In this document: positions 1 to 7,244 of the stretch, in pieces
How positions within the stretch are numbered: position 1 is the stretch's first letter
Layout: each line of letters opens with the position of its first letter
Assembly: GCF_016862215.1 (NCBI RefSeq)
Contig: NZ_BOMN01000147.1
Coordinates: 1-63,685 of the forward strand
Direction: 5' to 3'
Length of the DNA stretch: 63,685 bases
Source of the DNA: Winogradskya humida
Lineage (GTDB): Bacteria; Actinomycetota; Actinomycetes; Mycobacteriales; Micromonosporaceae
The notes under the pieces: model-generated
Told to the model about the DNA's origin: nothing
The model's input: the letters and a program-made list of their open reading frames with translations, nothing else
Databases searched by the model: none
Made by a program: the position numbers and the translations under genes

Positions 1-98
1 TGCGGCGCAGCACTAGTCGTCCTTCCAGGTCCTCCGGCTCACGCCGGGCGACAGGGTAGAACCGCGATACCATCGGGCTCTTTCCGTCAGAGAGGGTT

Positions 99-608
99 GT
101 GGCCGGGGCCATTCCCGAGTGGATTGCGTATGCAGGAACCCTCGTCGGCGGTGGCTTGGGCGGCGCCCTGATCCAGGGTGCGTTTGATCGATCGAAAACC
201 AGGCTGACCGGCAGTCAGAACTCTGAACTTCAGGCCGTGAAGCTGTTACACCAGCGCGATGTGCAGGATCTCGACCTGGAGGGCCAGGAGACCCGGCTCC
301 GTCGAGAGCATGCCCACCAGCGCGTCATGCTCGCGCAAGCGGCGCACTTCGAGGTACGCAAGCAGATGGCCGAGCTCGCCCGCGACGTTGTCCTGTGGCG
401 CGAGAAGGAGCTGCTGACGCTGTACGGGGATGAGGTGAGCATGTTTCCCCAGCACTACAACACCATCGACGCGCCGAACGGTGTGATGGGCTCGCCGAGC
501 CTCGATGATCTTCTCGACTGGGGCAAGCTGCTCTCGGAGCTGATCGAGCTGATCAATGAGCCACCACCGGCAACGAACCGCACGGCGAGAAGCCAGCTCG
601 AGGAGTAA
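99..608 (+). CDS. Hypothetical membrane-anchored helical protein
   Basis: 169-aa ORF with a GTG start. Residues about 7-28 are glycine-rich and hydrophobic and could be a single membrane anchor. Residues about 30-120 are charged, rich in Q, L, R and E and free of proline, which fits a long helix or coiled coil. The C-terminal third is mixed. I do not recognise a family. The gene stands alone: the next gene (S66 peptidase) is convergent, 73 bp away. A purine-rich stretch (GAGAGGG) lies very close to the GTG, so the start is not certain. The first 98 bases of the window show nothing I can name. Confidence 0.55.
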   Translation: MAGAIPEWIAYAGTLVGGGLGGALIQGAFDRSKTRLTGSQNSELQAVKLLHQRDVQDLDLEGQETRLRREHAHQRVMLAQAAHFEVRKQMAELARDVVLWREKELLTLYGDEVSMFPQHYNTIDAPNGVMGSPSLDDLLDWGKLLSELIELINEPPPATNRTARSQLEE

Positions 609-681
609 CGCCCGGAGCGTGAGCCTGGTCGCGGCTGCACGCGCCGGGAATATGACCACGTGGGTGATGTCGTGGGGAAGG

Positions 682-1662
682 TCAGGGGCCGACTGCCGGT
701 TCGAGCAGGGACAACGTGCGCTGCCCGGCGTCGAGGGCGGCCCTGATGCCGACTGGCGTGGGGAGGTTGGGGCCCGCGTGTCCGATGTCGACGTTGCCGA
801 GGACGGGGATGGGGCGGTTGCCGAGGACGTCGAGGACGATGTCGGCCAGGGTGGGAGAGGCGTCGAGGCCCTGGATGTCGCGGGGGGTGCCGACCACCAT
901 GCCGGAGATGCGGTCGAGGATGCCGCTGTGGCGCAGGACGTGGAGGTAGCTCCAGACGTATGAGGCCAGGCCGCCGAACTCCTCCCAGAACAGGATCGCG
1001 CCGTTGAAGCGGTTGAGGGGGAGGGCGTAGGGCGTGGCCTGCACCAGGGCGATGCGGTTGATCACCCCGCCGATCAGCGTGCCCTCGGTGCGCCCGGGGC
1101 GCCAGCATTCCCAGGTCGGCGAAGTGGGTAGGGGGCCGAGGGGGTCGGTGCTGGTCAGCAGTCGGTAGTAGAGCTGGGAAAGTTCCGCTCGGCGGGCCGG
1201 CGGCGCGGTCTGCCAGGCGTGGCCGAAGCCGGGGACGGCCATGTCGGCGTGGAAGCCGACCAGGCCGGTGCGGGCGTGGAGGGCCAGGTGCAGCAGGGAG
1301 ATGTCGCTGTAGCCGATGATCGGTTTGGGGTCGGCGCGGATCGCGTCGATGTCGATCAGGTCCAGGTAGCCGAACACCGTCTGGCCGCCGTCGCTCGCGA
1401 CGATGGCGCGCACCTCGGGGTCGCGTAGCAGGCCGTTGAGCTCCGCGGCGATCTCCGCGGGTGTGGCGGCGCTCCACCAGCGGTGGCGTTCCGCTTCGAG
1501 GAGCGGCGCCCGGCGTACGCGGAATCCCATTCGCTCGAGGATGACCACCGTCCGGTCGATGTTGGGCTCGTAGGCGGCGGGCAGCGGTGAGGACAGCGAG
1601 GCGATGACCACGAGATCACCGGGCCGCAGGGCGCGTGGTCGGAGCAGGGCGGAAACGGTCAC
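682..1662 (-). CDS. S66-family LD-carboxypeptidase / MccF-like peptidase
   Basis: About 326 aa from the GTG at 1662. An upstream in-frame ATG at 1698 would add 12 residues unlike the family, whose N-terminus resembles RPGDLVVIASLSSP. The nucleophile-elbow motif GYSDIS lies near residue 117 and a late DIGHAG motif supplies the expected histidine. S66 enzymes cleave the LD bond of murein tetrapeptides in the cytoplasm; MccF relatives cleave microcin-like acyl-adenylates. There is no signal peptide, so a cytoplasmic role in cell-wall recycling or self-immunity is inferred. Length is normal for the family (about 300-340 aa). It is divergent from the rhamnogalacturonan esterase downstream. Confidence 0.85.
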   Translation of the reverse strand: MTVSALLRPRALRPGDLVVIASLSSPLPAAYEPNIDRTVVILERMGFRVRRAPLLEAERHRWWSAATPAEIAAELNGLLRDPEVRAIVASDGGQTVFGYLDLIDIDAIRADPKPIIGYSDISLLHLALHARTGLVGFHADMAVPGFGHAWQTAPPARRAELSQLYYRLLTSTDPLGPLPTSPTWECWRPGRTEGTLIGGVINRIALVQATPYALPLNRFNGAILFWEEFGGLASYVWSYLHVLRHSGILDRISGMVVGTPRDIQGLDASPTLADIVLDVLGNRPIPVLGNVDIGHAGPNLPTPVGIRAALDAGQRTLSLLEPAVGP

Positions 1663-1708
1663 CGACGCAGTGTCCCGACGCCCGCGGCAGCACGCCACGA
1701 ATTTACCG

Positions 1709-1722
1709 TGGGAGCGTTTCCA
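1709..1722. promoter_or_regulatory. LacI-family operator-like inverted repeat
   Basis: TGGGAGCGTTTCCA is an imperfect palindrome centred on CG. It matches the TGGGAGCGCTCCCA form used by actinobacterial LacI regulators of sugar polymers (CebR type). It lies 62 bp before the chosen start of a secreted pectin-side-chain esterase, a sensible target for such a repressor. No LacI gene is in the window. Confidence 0.5.
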
Positions 1723-1784
1723 TCTTTACAAGGAGATTAACGAGTATCAACATTACGGAGTAAAGCCGACAGATGGAGACGATC

Positions 1785-2618
1785 ATGAACAAAGCGCGCC
1801 TGCTTGCCGTCATCGCCCTGATGATTCCGCTTTCGCTGACCGCTCCCGCCGAGGCCTTCCAACAACAATGCGCGGCCCAGGCCTCATCGGAGATAGAAGC
1901 CGCGTCGCCGACGGTCTGGCTGGCGGGGGATTCGACGATGGCCAACCCGGGCACGAGCTGCCCCGTCGGCTGGGGGAGTCAGTTCGCGCCGCTGTTCAAG
2001 AGCGGGGTCGTGGTCAACAACCGGGCCGTCGGCGGGCGCAGCATTCAGACCTGGATGTACGAGGGGAACGTGACCTCCGTCAAGAATTCCGCGGGGGAGT
2101 GCACGCTCAGCTCGACGGCGTACTCGTCGCGGTGGCAGGCGATGCTGGACGCGAGTACGGGGATGAAGGCCGGGGACTACCTGTTCATCCAGTTCGGTAT
2201 CAACGACGGGGACACCGCCTGCCCGCGGCATGTCGGTACGGCGCGGTATCAGCAGCTCATGACGACGATGGCGCAGGCGGCGCTCGCGCGTGGTGCGCAC
2301 CCGGTGCTGCTCACGGCGGTTGCCGCGATCACGTGTTCCGGAAGCAGCGCGGTGAAGAACCGCGGGTTCGTCACGCAGACCGTTGCCGCCGGTGCTGCCA
2401 CGGGTGCCCCGGTCATCGATCTGCAGACGCTCAGCGTCAATCTCTACAACCAGCGGGCATTCTGCCCGAACAACGGTGACTACGGCTCCGGCACGGTCGG
2501 CGCGTTCTTCTGCAACGATCACACCCACTTCGAAACGTACGGTGCTCAGCAGATCGCCGTCCTCGTAGCCGGCGCCGTGCGCGCCCAGAACATCCCGCTC
2601 GCCGCGTATCTGGCGTGA
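1785..2618 (+). CDS. Secreted rhamnogalacturonan acetylesterase (SGNH hydrolase)
   Basis: 277 aa from ATG 1785, which has GGAG six bases upstream; the ATG at 1773 lacks good spacing. Residues 1 to about 24 form a Sec signal peptide ending in PAEA. SGNH blocks follow in order: GDSTM with the nucleophile serine, a GGRS glycine block, GIND with the block III asparagine, and DHTHFETYGA with the catalytic Asp/His. The family removes acetyl groups from rhamnogalacturonan I of plant pectin outside the cell. A LacI-type operator lies just upstream, so induction by plant sugars is inferred. No pectinase neighbour is present, so the gene appears to stand alone. Confidence 0.88.
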   Translation: MNKARLLAVIALMIPLSLTAPAEAFQQQCAAQASSEIEAASPTVWLAGDSTMANPGTSCPVGWGSQFAPLFKSGVVVNNRAVGGRSIQTWMYEGNVTSVKNSAGECTLSSTAYSSRWQAMLDASTGMKAGDYLFIQFGINDGDTACPRHVGTARYQQLMTTMAQAALARGAHPVLLTAVAAITCSGSSAVKNRGFVTQTVAAGAATGAPVIDLQTLSVNLYNQRAFCPNNGDYGSGTVGAFFCNDHTHFETYGAQQIAVLVAGAVRAQNIPLAAYLA

Positions 2619-2686
2619 AGAAGGGGTGAAGAACTGCGCATATGTGGATGGGTGCATGTTGATCCCGGGCGTTTACGCTGCCCGCC

Positions 2687-3850
2687 ATGGAGGCCGTCCG
2701 GCGCGGTAGGCACGCCCACACCCATGCGCATGCGCACGGACCGGCGGCGTCACGGCGTACCCGTCGGATGGTGACCCTTGTTCTTGTGCCGCTGGCGGCG
2801 GTGACCATCGTGGGGATGATCCTGCTGTGGCCCGCCGCCGCACCACGGGACGCGGCCGGGATCGCCGGCGCGCGGGTGCCGGCCACCGTTGTCTCGATCG
2901 ACGGGCGTGGGGCGTTCGCGCAGGTGGGGGATGCCGCCGTTGCTTTCGCGCCCCCGCAGGGCGTCACGCTGCGCGCGGGCGACAGGATCGTGCTCGACTC
3001 GGTGAAGGACCCGGCCACGGGTGTCGCGGTCTACACCTACCGGGATTATCAGCGGTCGACGCCGATGATGTGGCTGCTCGCCCTGGCGGTGGCCGTGGTG
3101 CTCGTCTTCGGGCGGTGGCACGGGCTCGCGTCGCTGGCGGGGCTCGCGCTCAGCTTCGCGGTGCTGGTCTGGTTCGTCATCCCCGGGATCCTGGACGGCT
3201 CGCCGCCGCTGCTGATCGCCGTGGTCGGCTCGGCGGCGATCATGCTGGGGGCGCTCTACCTGACGCACGGCGTGAACGTGCACACCTCCGTCGCGGTCGC
3301 CGGCACGCTCGCCAGCCTGGTGGTGACCGGCCTGCTCGGGGCAGCGTTCACGGCCTCGATGCACCTGAGCGGGATCAGCAGCGACGACACCCTGTACCTG
3401 TCCACGACGCACGCGACGATCGACCTGCGCGGGCTGCTCCTCGCGGGCATCGTCATCGGTGCGCTCGGCGTACTCGACGATGTCACCGTCACCCAGGCCG
3501 TCACCGTCGCGGAGCTGGCCACCGCCCGTCCGCGGAGCCGCCGCGAGCTGTACCGCTCGGCGATCCGGATCGGGCGCGCGCACGTGGGTTCGGCGGTCAA
3601 CACGATCGTGCTCGCCTACGCGGGGACGTCGCTGCCGCTGTTGCTGCTGGTCGCGGTCAGCCCACAACCGCTCACCGAGCTGCTGACCAGCGAGTTCCTG
3701 GCCCAGGAGATCCTTCGTGCGGCGGTCGGTACGATCGGCCTGGTCGCCTCCGTACCGATCACCACGGCCCTGGCTGCCCTGGTCGCCGGCTACGACCCCG
3801 CGGAGCGTCCGGTGAATGTCCCTCGTGGACCGTCCAGCGGCGGTCATTGA
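2687..3850 (+). CDS. YibE/F-like multi-pass membrane protein
   Basis: 387 aa. The N-terminus carries a His-rich stretch (HAHTHAHAH) before the first membrane segment at about residues 28-48. A soluble domain of about 70 residues follows (VPATVVSIDGRG, then LRAGDRIVLDSV), then six or more hydrophobic helices to the C-terminus. This layout is that of the YibE/F-like family found in Firmicutes and Actinobacteria, whose function is not established. The next gene starts 11 bp downstream on the same strand with its own GGAG, so the two may be cotranscribed. The His-rich tail might bind metal, but that is only a suggestion. Confidence 0.8.
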   Translation: MEAVRRGRHAHTHAHAHGPAASRRTRRMVTLVLVPLAAVTIVGMILLWPAAAPRDAAGIAGARVPATVVSIDGRGAFAQVGDAAVAFAPPQGVTLRAGDRIVLDSVKDPATGVAVYTYRDYQRSTPMMWLLALAVAVVLVFGRWHGLASLAGLALSFAVLVWFVIPGILDGSPPLLIAVVGSAAIMLGALYLTHGVNVHTSVAVAGTLASLVVTGLLGAAFTASMHLSGISSDDTLYLSTTHATIDLRGLLLAGIVIGALGVLDDVTVTQAVTVAELATARPRSRRELYRSAIRIGRAHVGSAVNTIVLAYAGTSLPLLLLVAVSPQPLTELLTSEFLAQEILRAAVGTIGLVASVPITTALAALVAGYDPAERPVNVPRGPSSGGH

Positions 3851-3861
3851 CTGGAGTCCCC

Positions 3862-4797
3862 ATGGTCTACCCCGGCCCGGCCCAACCCGGTCCCGGCACA
3901 CCCCCACCGCCCTCCGCCGCCCCGGCCCCATCAGATCTCGCGCCGTCCGGTCCCGCGCCGTCCGGTCCTTGGCCGTCGGGTCCCGGGCCGCAGGGCTCTG
4001 GGTCGCAGGCGCAGGGTTCTGGGTCGCAGGCACAGGGTTCTGGGCAGCTGGGCCGGGACAACCGGCTCGCCCTGATCCTCGCCGTCGTTGTCGGCGTGCT
4101 GCTGTTGTGCTGCGGCAGCGGGACGGTGGTGGCCCTGGTCGTCGGCAGCAACAGCGACGAGACCACGGCGGCGCCCGCGCCCGCCCCGGCCCCGGCGAAG
4201 ACGACGACCACGACGGCACCGGAAGAGGCGGAGCCGACCACCCAGGTGCCGTCCAAGCCCGCGACGCTGCCGGCCGACGTCACCTATCAGGGCCGCGGGG
4301 AGAAGGTGGTGAAACTCAAGCCGTTGTCGGCCGACTACGCCCACTTCGCGGTGTTCACGCACACCGGCAGCAGCAACTTCGCCGTCTGGTCGCTGGGCGA
4401 AGGCGGCGAGGAGCTCGACCTGGTCGTCAACGCCGTCGGTAAGTATTCGGGCGCCCGCCCCCTCGACTTCGACGACGATCCGACGTCGCTGCGGGTAGAG
4501 GCCGACGGTTCCTGGAAGGTCGTGGTCAAGGTGCTGGAGAAGGCGCCGGTCTGGCCCACCAAGACCTCCGGCAAGGGCCCGGCGGTGCTGACGCTGGCCC
4601 CCGGCGCCGACGACGGTCTGACCACGGCGAAGCTGACCCACAAGGGCGAGTCCAACTTCGCCGTGTACGCGTACGGCGACAACCCCGACCTCATGGTCAA
4701 CGAGATCGGCAAATACACGGGCGAGGTCATGATCCCCCGCGGGACCGTCGCCATCGCCATCGAGGCGGACGGCACCTGGACGATGAAGCCGAGTTAA
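3862..4797 (+). CDS. Membrane-anchored protein with two tandem extracytoplasmic repeats
   Basis: 311 aa from ATG 3862 (GGAG five bases upstream). Domains in order: a Pro/Gly/Ser/Gln-rich cytoplasmic region (residues 1 to about 65) encoded partly by a short tandem array; one membrane helix with a CC pair (about 73-98); an Ala/Pro/Thr-rich linker; then two homologous modules of about 70 residues. Shared features of the modules are a lysine- or leucine-led strand, (T)HTG/THKG, SNFAVW/SNFAVY, LVVNAVGKYSG/LMVNEIGKYTG, and a final VEADGSWK/IEADGTWT. The modules probably face outside. I do not know a named function. It ends convergently, overlapping the neighbouring binding-protein gene by 4 bp. Confidence 0.75.
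   Translation: MVYPGPAQPGPGTPPPPSAAPAPSDLAPSGPAPSGPWPSGPGPQGSGSQAQGSGSQAQGSGQLGRDNRLALILAVVVGVLLLCCGSGTVVALVVGSNSDETTAAPAPAPAPAKTTTTTAPEEAEPTTQVPSKPATLPADVTYQGRGEKVVKLKPLSADYAHFAVFTHTGSSNFAVWSLGEGGEELDLVVNAVGKYSGARPLDFDDDPTSLRVEADGSWKVVVKVLEKAPVWPTKTSGKGPAVLTLAPGADDGLTTAKLTHKGESNFAVYAYGDNPDLMVNEIGKYTGEVMIPRGTVAIAIEADGTWTMKPS
3940..4041 (+). repeat. In-frame 15/21-bp tandem array (APSGP / GSQAQGS)
   Basis: Four 15-bp units (3940-3999, encoding APSGP, APSGP, WPSGP, GPQGS) are followed by two 21-bp units (4000-4041, GSQAQGS twice, one base different). The array lies in the proline-rich N-terminus and keeps the reading frame. Confidence 0.8.
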
Positions 4798-5750
4798 CGC
4801 GCCGGGAGCCATTTCTGCCAGTCGGGGCGGTGGCCGTCGAGCCAGCGTTTGGCGGCCTCGTCGCGGCTCATCTTCTTGACGGTGATGTCGCGGGCTACCT
4901 GGTTCTGGTCGTCGTTGGTCCAGGTGAAATTCTTGACGAGGTCGGCCGCGGGGCTGCCGGAGTCGACGAACCGCTTGCGGGCGATCTTGTCGAGGTCGTA
5001 CGGCTGATAGTCGCAGGCGACCGTTTTGGGGTCGGCGTCGCAGCCGGGTTTGTAGAGCGGCAGCGGGATGTGGACGAGTTTGACCTCGGAGAGCAGCCAT
5101 TGCGGGGTGTAGAAGTAGCCGATCAGCGGCTCCTTGCTCGCCTCGGCCTTCTTGAACGCGGCGATGAGCGCGTCCTCGCTGCCCGCGTAGACGACGGAGT
5201 AGTCGAGCTTGAGGTTCTTGATGAGGGCGGCGTCGTTGGTGACGAAGGACGGGTCGCCGCCGAGGAGCTGGCCCTTGCCGCCGGACTTCGCAGTGCGGAA
5301 CAGCTCGGCGTACTCGTTGAGGTTCTTCCATTTGACGATGTCGGGGTGTTCCTCGGCCATCCACGGTGGCACGTACCAGCCGATGACGCCCTTGTTGCCG
5401 GTGAGGCCCTGCTCGACGGCGACCTTCTTGTCGTCGATGTAGGTCTTCTTGAGGTCGTCGTGGCCCCAGTTCTCCAGGATGACGTCGACGTCGCCGCTGG
5501 CGAGGCCCTCCCACGAGGCGTCCTCGGTGAGGTCCTTCTCGACGACCGTGCAGCCGAGCTCCTGTTTGAGCAGATAGCTGACCACGGCGACGTTCGCCTC
5601 GTAGCCGACCCACGGGTTGACCGCGATGGACACGGTGCCGCAGTCGGTGCGGGTCACGCCGGGCGGGGCGGTGATCGCCGTCGTGGAACCACCGCAGGCG
5701 GCGAGGGTGATGGTGCTCAGCAGGGCGGTGAGCTTGTACAGCCGGCGCAT
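4794..5750 (-). CDS. Glycine-betaine/proline-type ABC substrate-binding lipoprotein (copy 1)
   Basis: 318 aa from ATG 5750. A lipoprotein signal ends in LAACGGS. The OpuAC/ProX-type fold is shown by INPWVGYEAN after the signal, NWGHDDLKKTYI in the middle, GNKGVIGWYVPPWM, and a C-terminal FTWTNDDQN block. It starts 20 bp after the end of cvnD on the same strand, so it is probably the last gene of the conservon operon. A close paralogue (9934-10905) lies just upstream of cvnA. Neither has a permease or ATPase partner here. Either a distant transporter uses it, or it feeds ligand information to the CvnA sensor; the second is speculation. Confidence 0.85.
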   Translation of the reverse strand: MRRLYKLTALLSTITLAACGGSTTAITAPPGVTRTDCGTVSIAVNPWVGYEANVAVVSYLLKQELGCTVVEKDLTEDASWEGLASGDVDVILENWGHDDLKKTYIDDKKVAVEQGLTGNKGVIGWYVPPWMAEEHPDIVKWKNLNEYAELFRTAKSGGKGQLLGGDPSFVTNDAALIKNLKLDYSVVYAGSEDALIAAFKKAEASKEPLIGYFYTPQWLLSEVKLVHIPLPLYKPGCDADPKTVACDYQPYDLDKIARKRFVDSGSPAADLVKNFTWTNDDQNQVARDITVKKMSRDEAAKRWLDGHRPDWQKWLPAR

Positions 5751-5770
5751 TGAATTCCGTTTCTCAAGTA

Positions 5771-6373
5771 TCACCACGTCGGGACCGGCCGTTCCCGGCT
5801 CAGCCGTTTCGTGAGGACCTCTTCGGTGAGGGCGACCAGGAGGTTCTTGACCGACTCGCGGCGGCGCGCGTCGCATTCGAGGATCGGGACGTCGCTGTCG
5901 ATGCCGAGGGCGTCGCGGACCTCTTCCAGGTCGAAGCGGCGCGAGCCCTCGAACGTGTTGACCCCGATCAGGAACGGGATCTCATGTTCCTCGAAATAGT
6001 CGATCGCGGCGAAGCAGTCCTCGACGCGGCGGGTGTCGAGCAGCACGATCGCGCCGAGGGCACCGTCGACGAGGTCGTCCCAGAGGAACGCGAAACGGTC
6101 CTGTCCGGGCGTACCGAAAAGATAGAGAAGAAGGGCGTCGTCCAGGGTGATGCGTCCGAAGTCGAGCGCGACCGTGGTGGTGGTCTTGCCGGACACCGCG
6201 GACGTGTCGTCGATGCCGATCGACCGCTCGGTCATCTCGGCCTCGGTGACCAGCGGCTCGATCTCGGAGATCGCGCCGACGAACGTGGTCTTGCCGACGC
6301 CGAAACCACCGCTGATGACGATCTTGACGGCGACGGGTGCCAGCCGTTCAGCCTCGTTAGAGAGCCCGTACAC
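5771..6373 (-). CDS. cvnD: Conservon small GTPase-like protein CvnD
   Basis: 200 aa. The P-loop GGFGVGKTT lies at residues 22-30, followed by a switch/Walker-B-like GTPGQDRF. The usual base-specificity motif is weak: the VN(T/K)xEG-type site reads GVNTFEG. In Streptomyces the four conservon proteins form a membrane-associated complex resembling eukaryotic receptor/G-protein systems, with CvnD as the nucleotide-binding switch. Its start overlaps the 3' end of cvnC by 17 bp, which indicates translational coupling. The family is typically about 190-210 aa, so this copy is full length. Confidence 0.92.
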   Translation of the reverse strand: MYGLSNEAERLAPVAVKIVISGGFGVGKTTFVGAISEIEPLVTEAEMTERSIGIDDTSAVSGKTTTTVALDFGRITLDDALLLYLFGTPGQDRFAFLWDDLVDGALGAIVLLDTRRVEDCFAAIDYFEEHEIPFLIGVNTFEGSRRFDLEEVRDALGIDSDVPILECDARRRESVKNLLVALTEEVLTKRLSRERPVPTW

Positions 6374-6791
6374 GGTCCCTGATCCTTTCGATCAATGCGA
6401 TGGGCAGCTCGCCGAGCTGCTGCTCGATGCGCAGGTAGCCCTCGGTGACGAGATCGGCGACGATCACCCGGATCACCCCGAGCGGCACCTTGAGGGCCAC
6501 CGCCAGGTCGGCGACCGACATCGGTGCCTGGCACAGCTCGATGATGTGCCGGGCCTCGAACCGCAGGGGGGCGGACAGGGCGGCCGGCGCCGCCTGCAGG
6601 AGGGTCTCGATCCGCAGTCCGTCGTGCAGCGGCCGGGTCCGGCCGCCGGTGAGCATGAAAGGGCGCACGACGGGATCATCCGCGGGCTCCGGGACCTGCC
6701 GCGGCGTTTCCTTTTCGGTACGCGCGGGAGCAGCCGGTTCCGCGTACGGGATCATGCGGGGGTCCGGTCCCCACTCGCCCCGGTGGCTCAT
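6357..6791 (-). CDS. cvnC: Conservon DUF742 protein CvnC
   Basis: 144 aa. The N-terminal 45 residues are charged and proline-containing. The DUF742 core follows: VRPFMLTGGRTRP, then a winged-helix-like segment (HIIELCQAPMSVADLAVALKVPLG) and LVTEGYLRI near the end. DUF742 proteins pair with the CvnB roadblock protein and the CvnD GTPase. Its start overlaps the cvnB stop by 4 bp (ATGA) and its end overlaps cvnD by 17 bp, so the three are translated as a unit. Confidence 0.92.
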   Translation of the reverse strand: MSHRGEWGPDPRMIPYAEPAAPARTEKETPRQVPEPADDPVVRPFMLTGGRTRPLHDGLRIETLLQAAPAALSAPLRFEARHIIELCQAPMSVADLAVALKVPLGVIRVIVADLVTEGYLRIEQQLGELPIALIERIRDRVRAL

Positions 6792-7213
6792 CGCGGCAGG
6801 TATTGCCGGGACTCGGAGATCAGCGCCGGGGTGAGCAGCGTGCCGAACCGCTCGGCGAGCAGCGATATCTCGTAGCCGATCAGGCCCACGTCGCTGTCAC
6901 CGCCCGCCACGACACCGAGGCAGCTGCCGCCCGAGATCACCGAGACCAGTAGGAATCCGCGCTGCATCTCGATCATGATGAGCTTCAGCCCGTCGAAGTC
7001 GTAGCGGCGCGACGCACTGCGCGCCACGCTCGCCAGGCTGGAGACGATCGCGGCCAGGTGGTCGGCCTCGGCGCGGGCCAGCCCGTCGGAGGCGGCGATG
7101 AGCAGCCCGTCGGAGGAGACCGCCACCGCGTCGCGGACGCCGTCGGTCTGGTGGACGAAGTTGCCCAGCAGCCAGTTGAACTGGTGCCGGTCGGCGGACG
7201 TGTCAACGCTCAT
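6788..7213 (-). CDS. cvnB: Conservon roadblock/LC7 protein CvnB
   Basis: 141 aa. A roadblock/LC7 fold is indicated by FNWLLGNFVHQTDGVRDAVAVSSDGLLIA at the start, the alternating hydrophobic helix DHLAAIVSSLASVAR, and LIGYEISLLAERFG near the end. These proteins regulate small GTPases (MglB-like), here CvnD. It sits 31 bp after cvnA and overlaps cvnC by 4 bp. Length fits the family (about 135-145 aa). Confidence 0.92.
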   Translation of the reverse strand: MSVDTSADRHQFNWLLGNFVHQTDGVRDAVAVSSDGLLIAASDGLARAEADHLAAIVSSLASVARSASRRYDFDGLKLIMIEMQRGFLLVSVISGGSCLGVVAGGDSDVGLIGYEISLLAERFGTLLTPALISESRQYLPR

Positions 7214-7244
7214 AGTTCTCGGCCTCGTCGCAGGTGGGGGCGGG

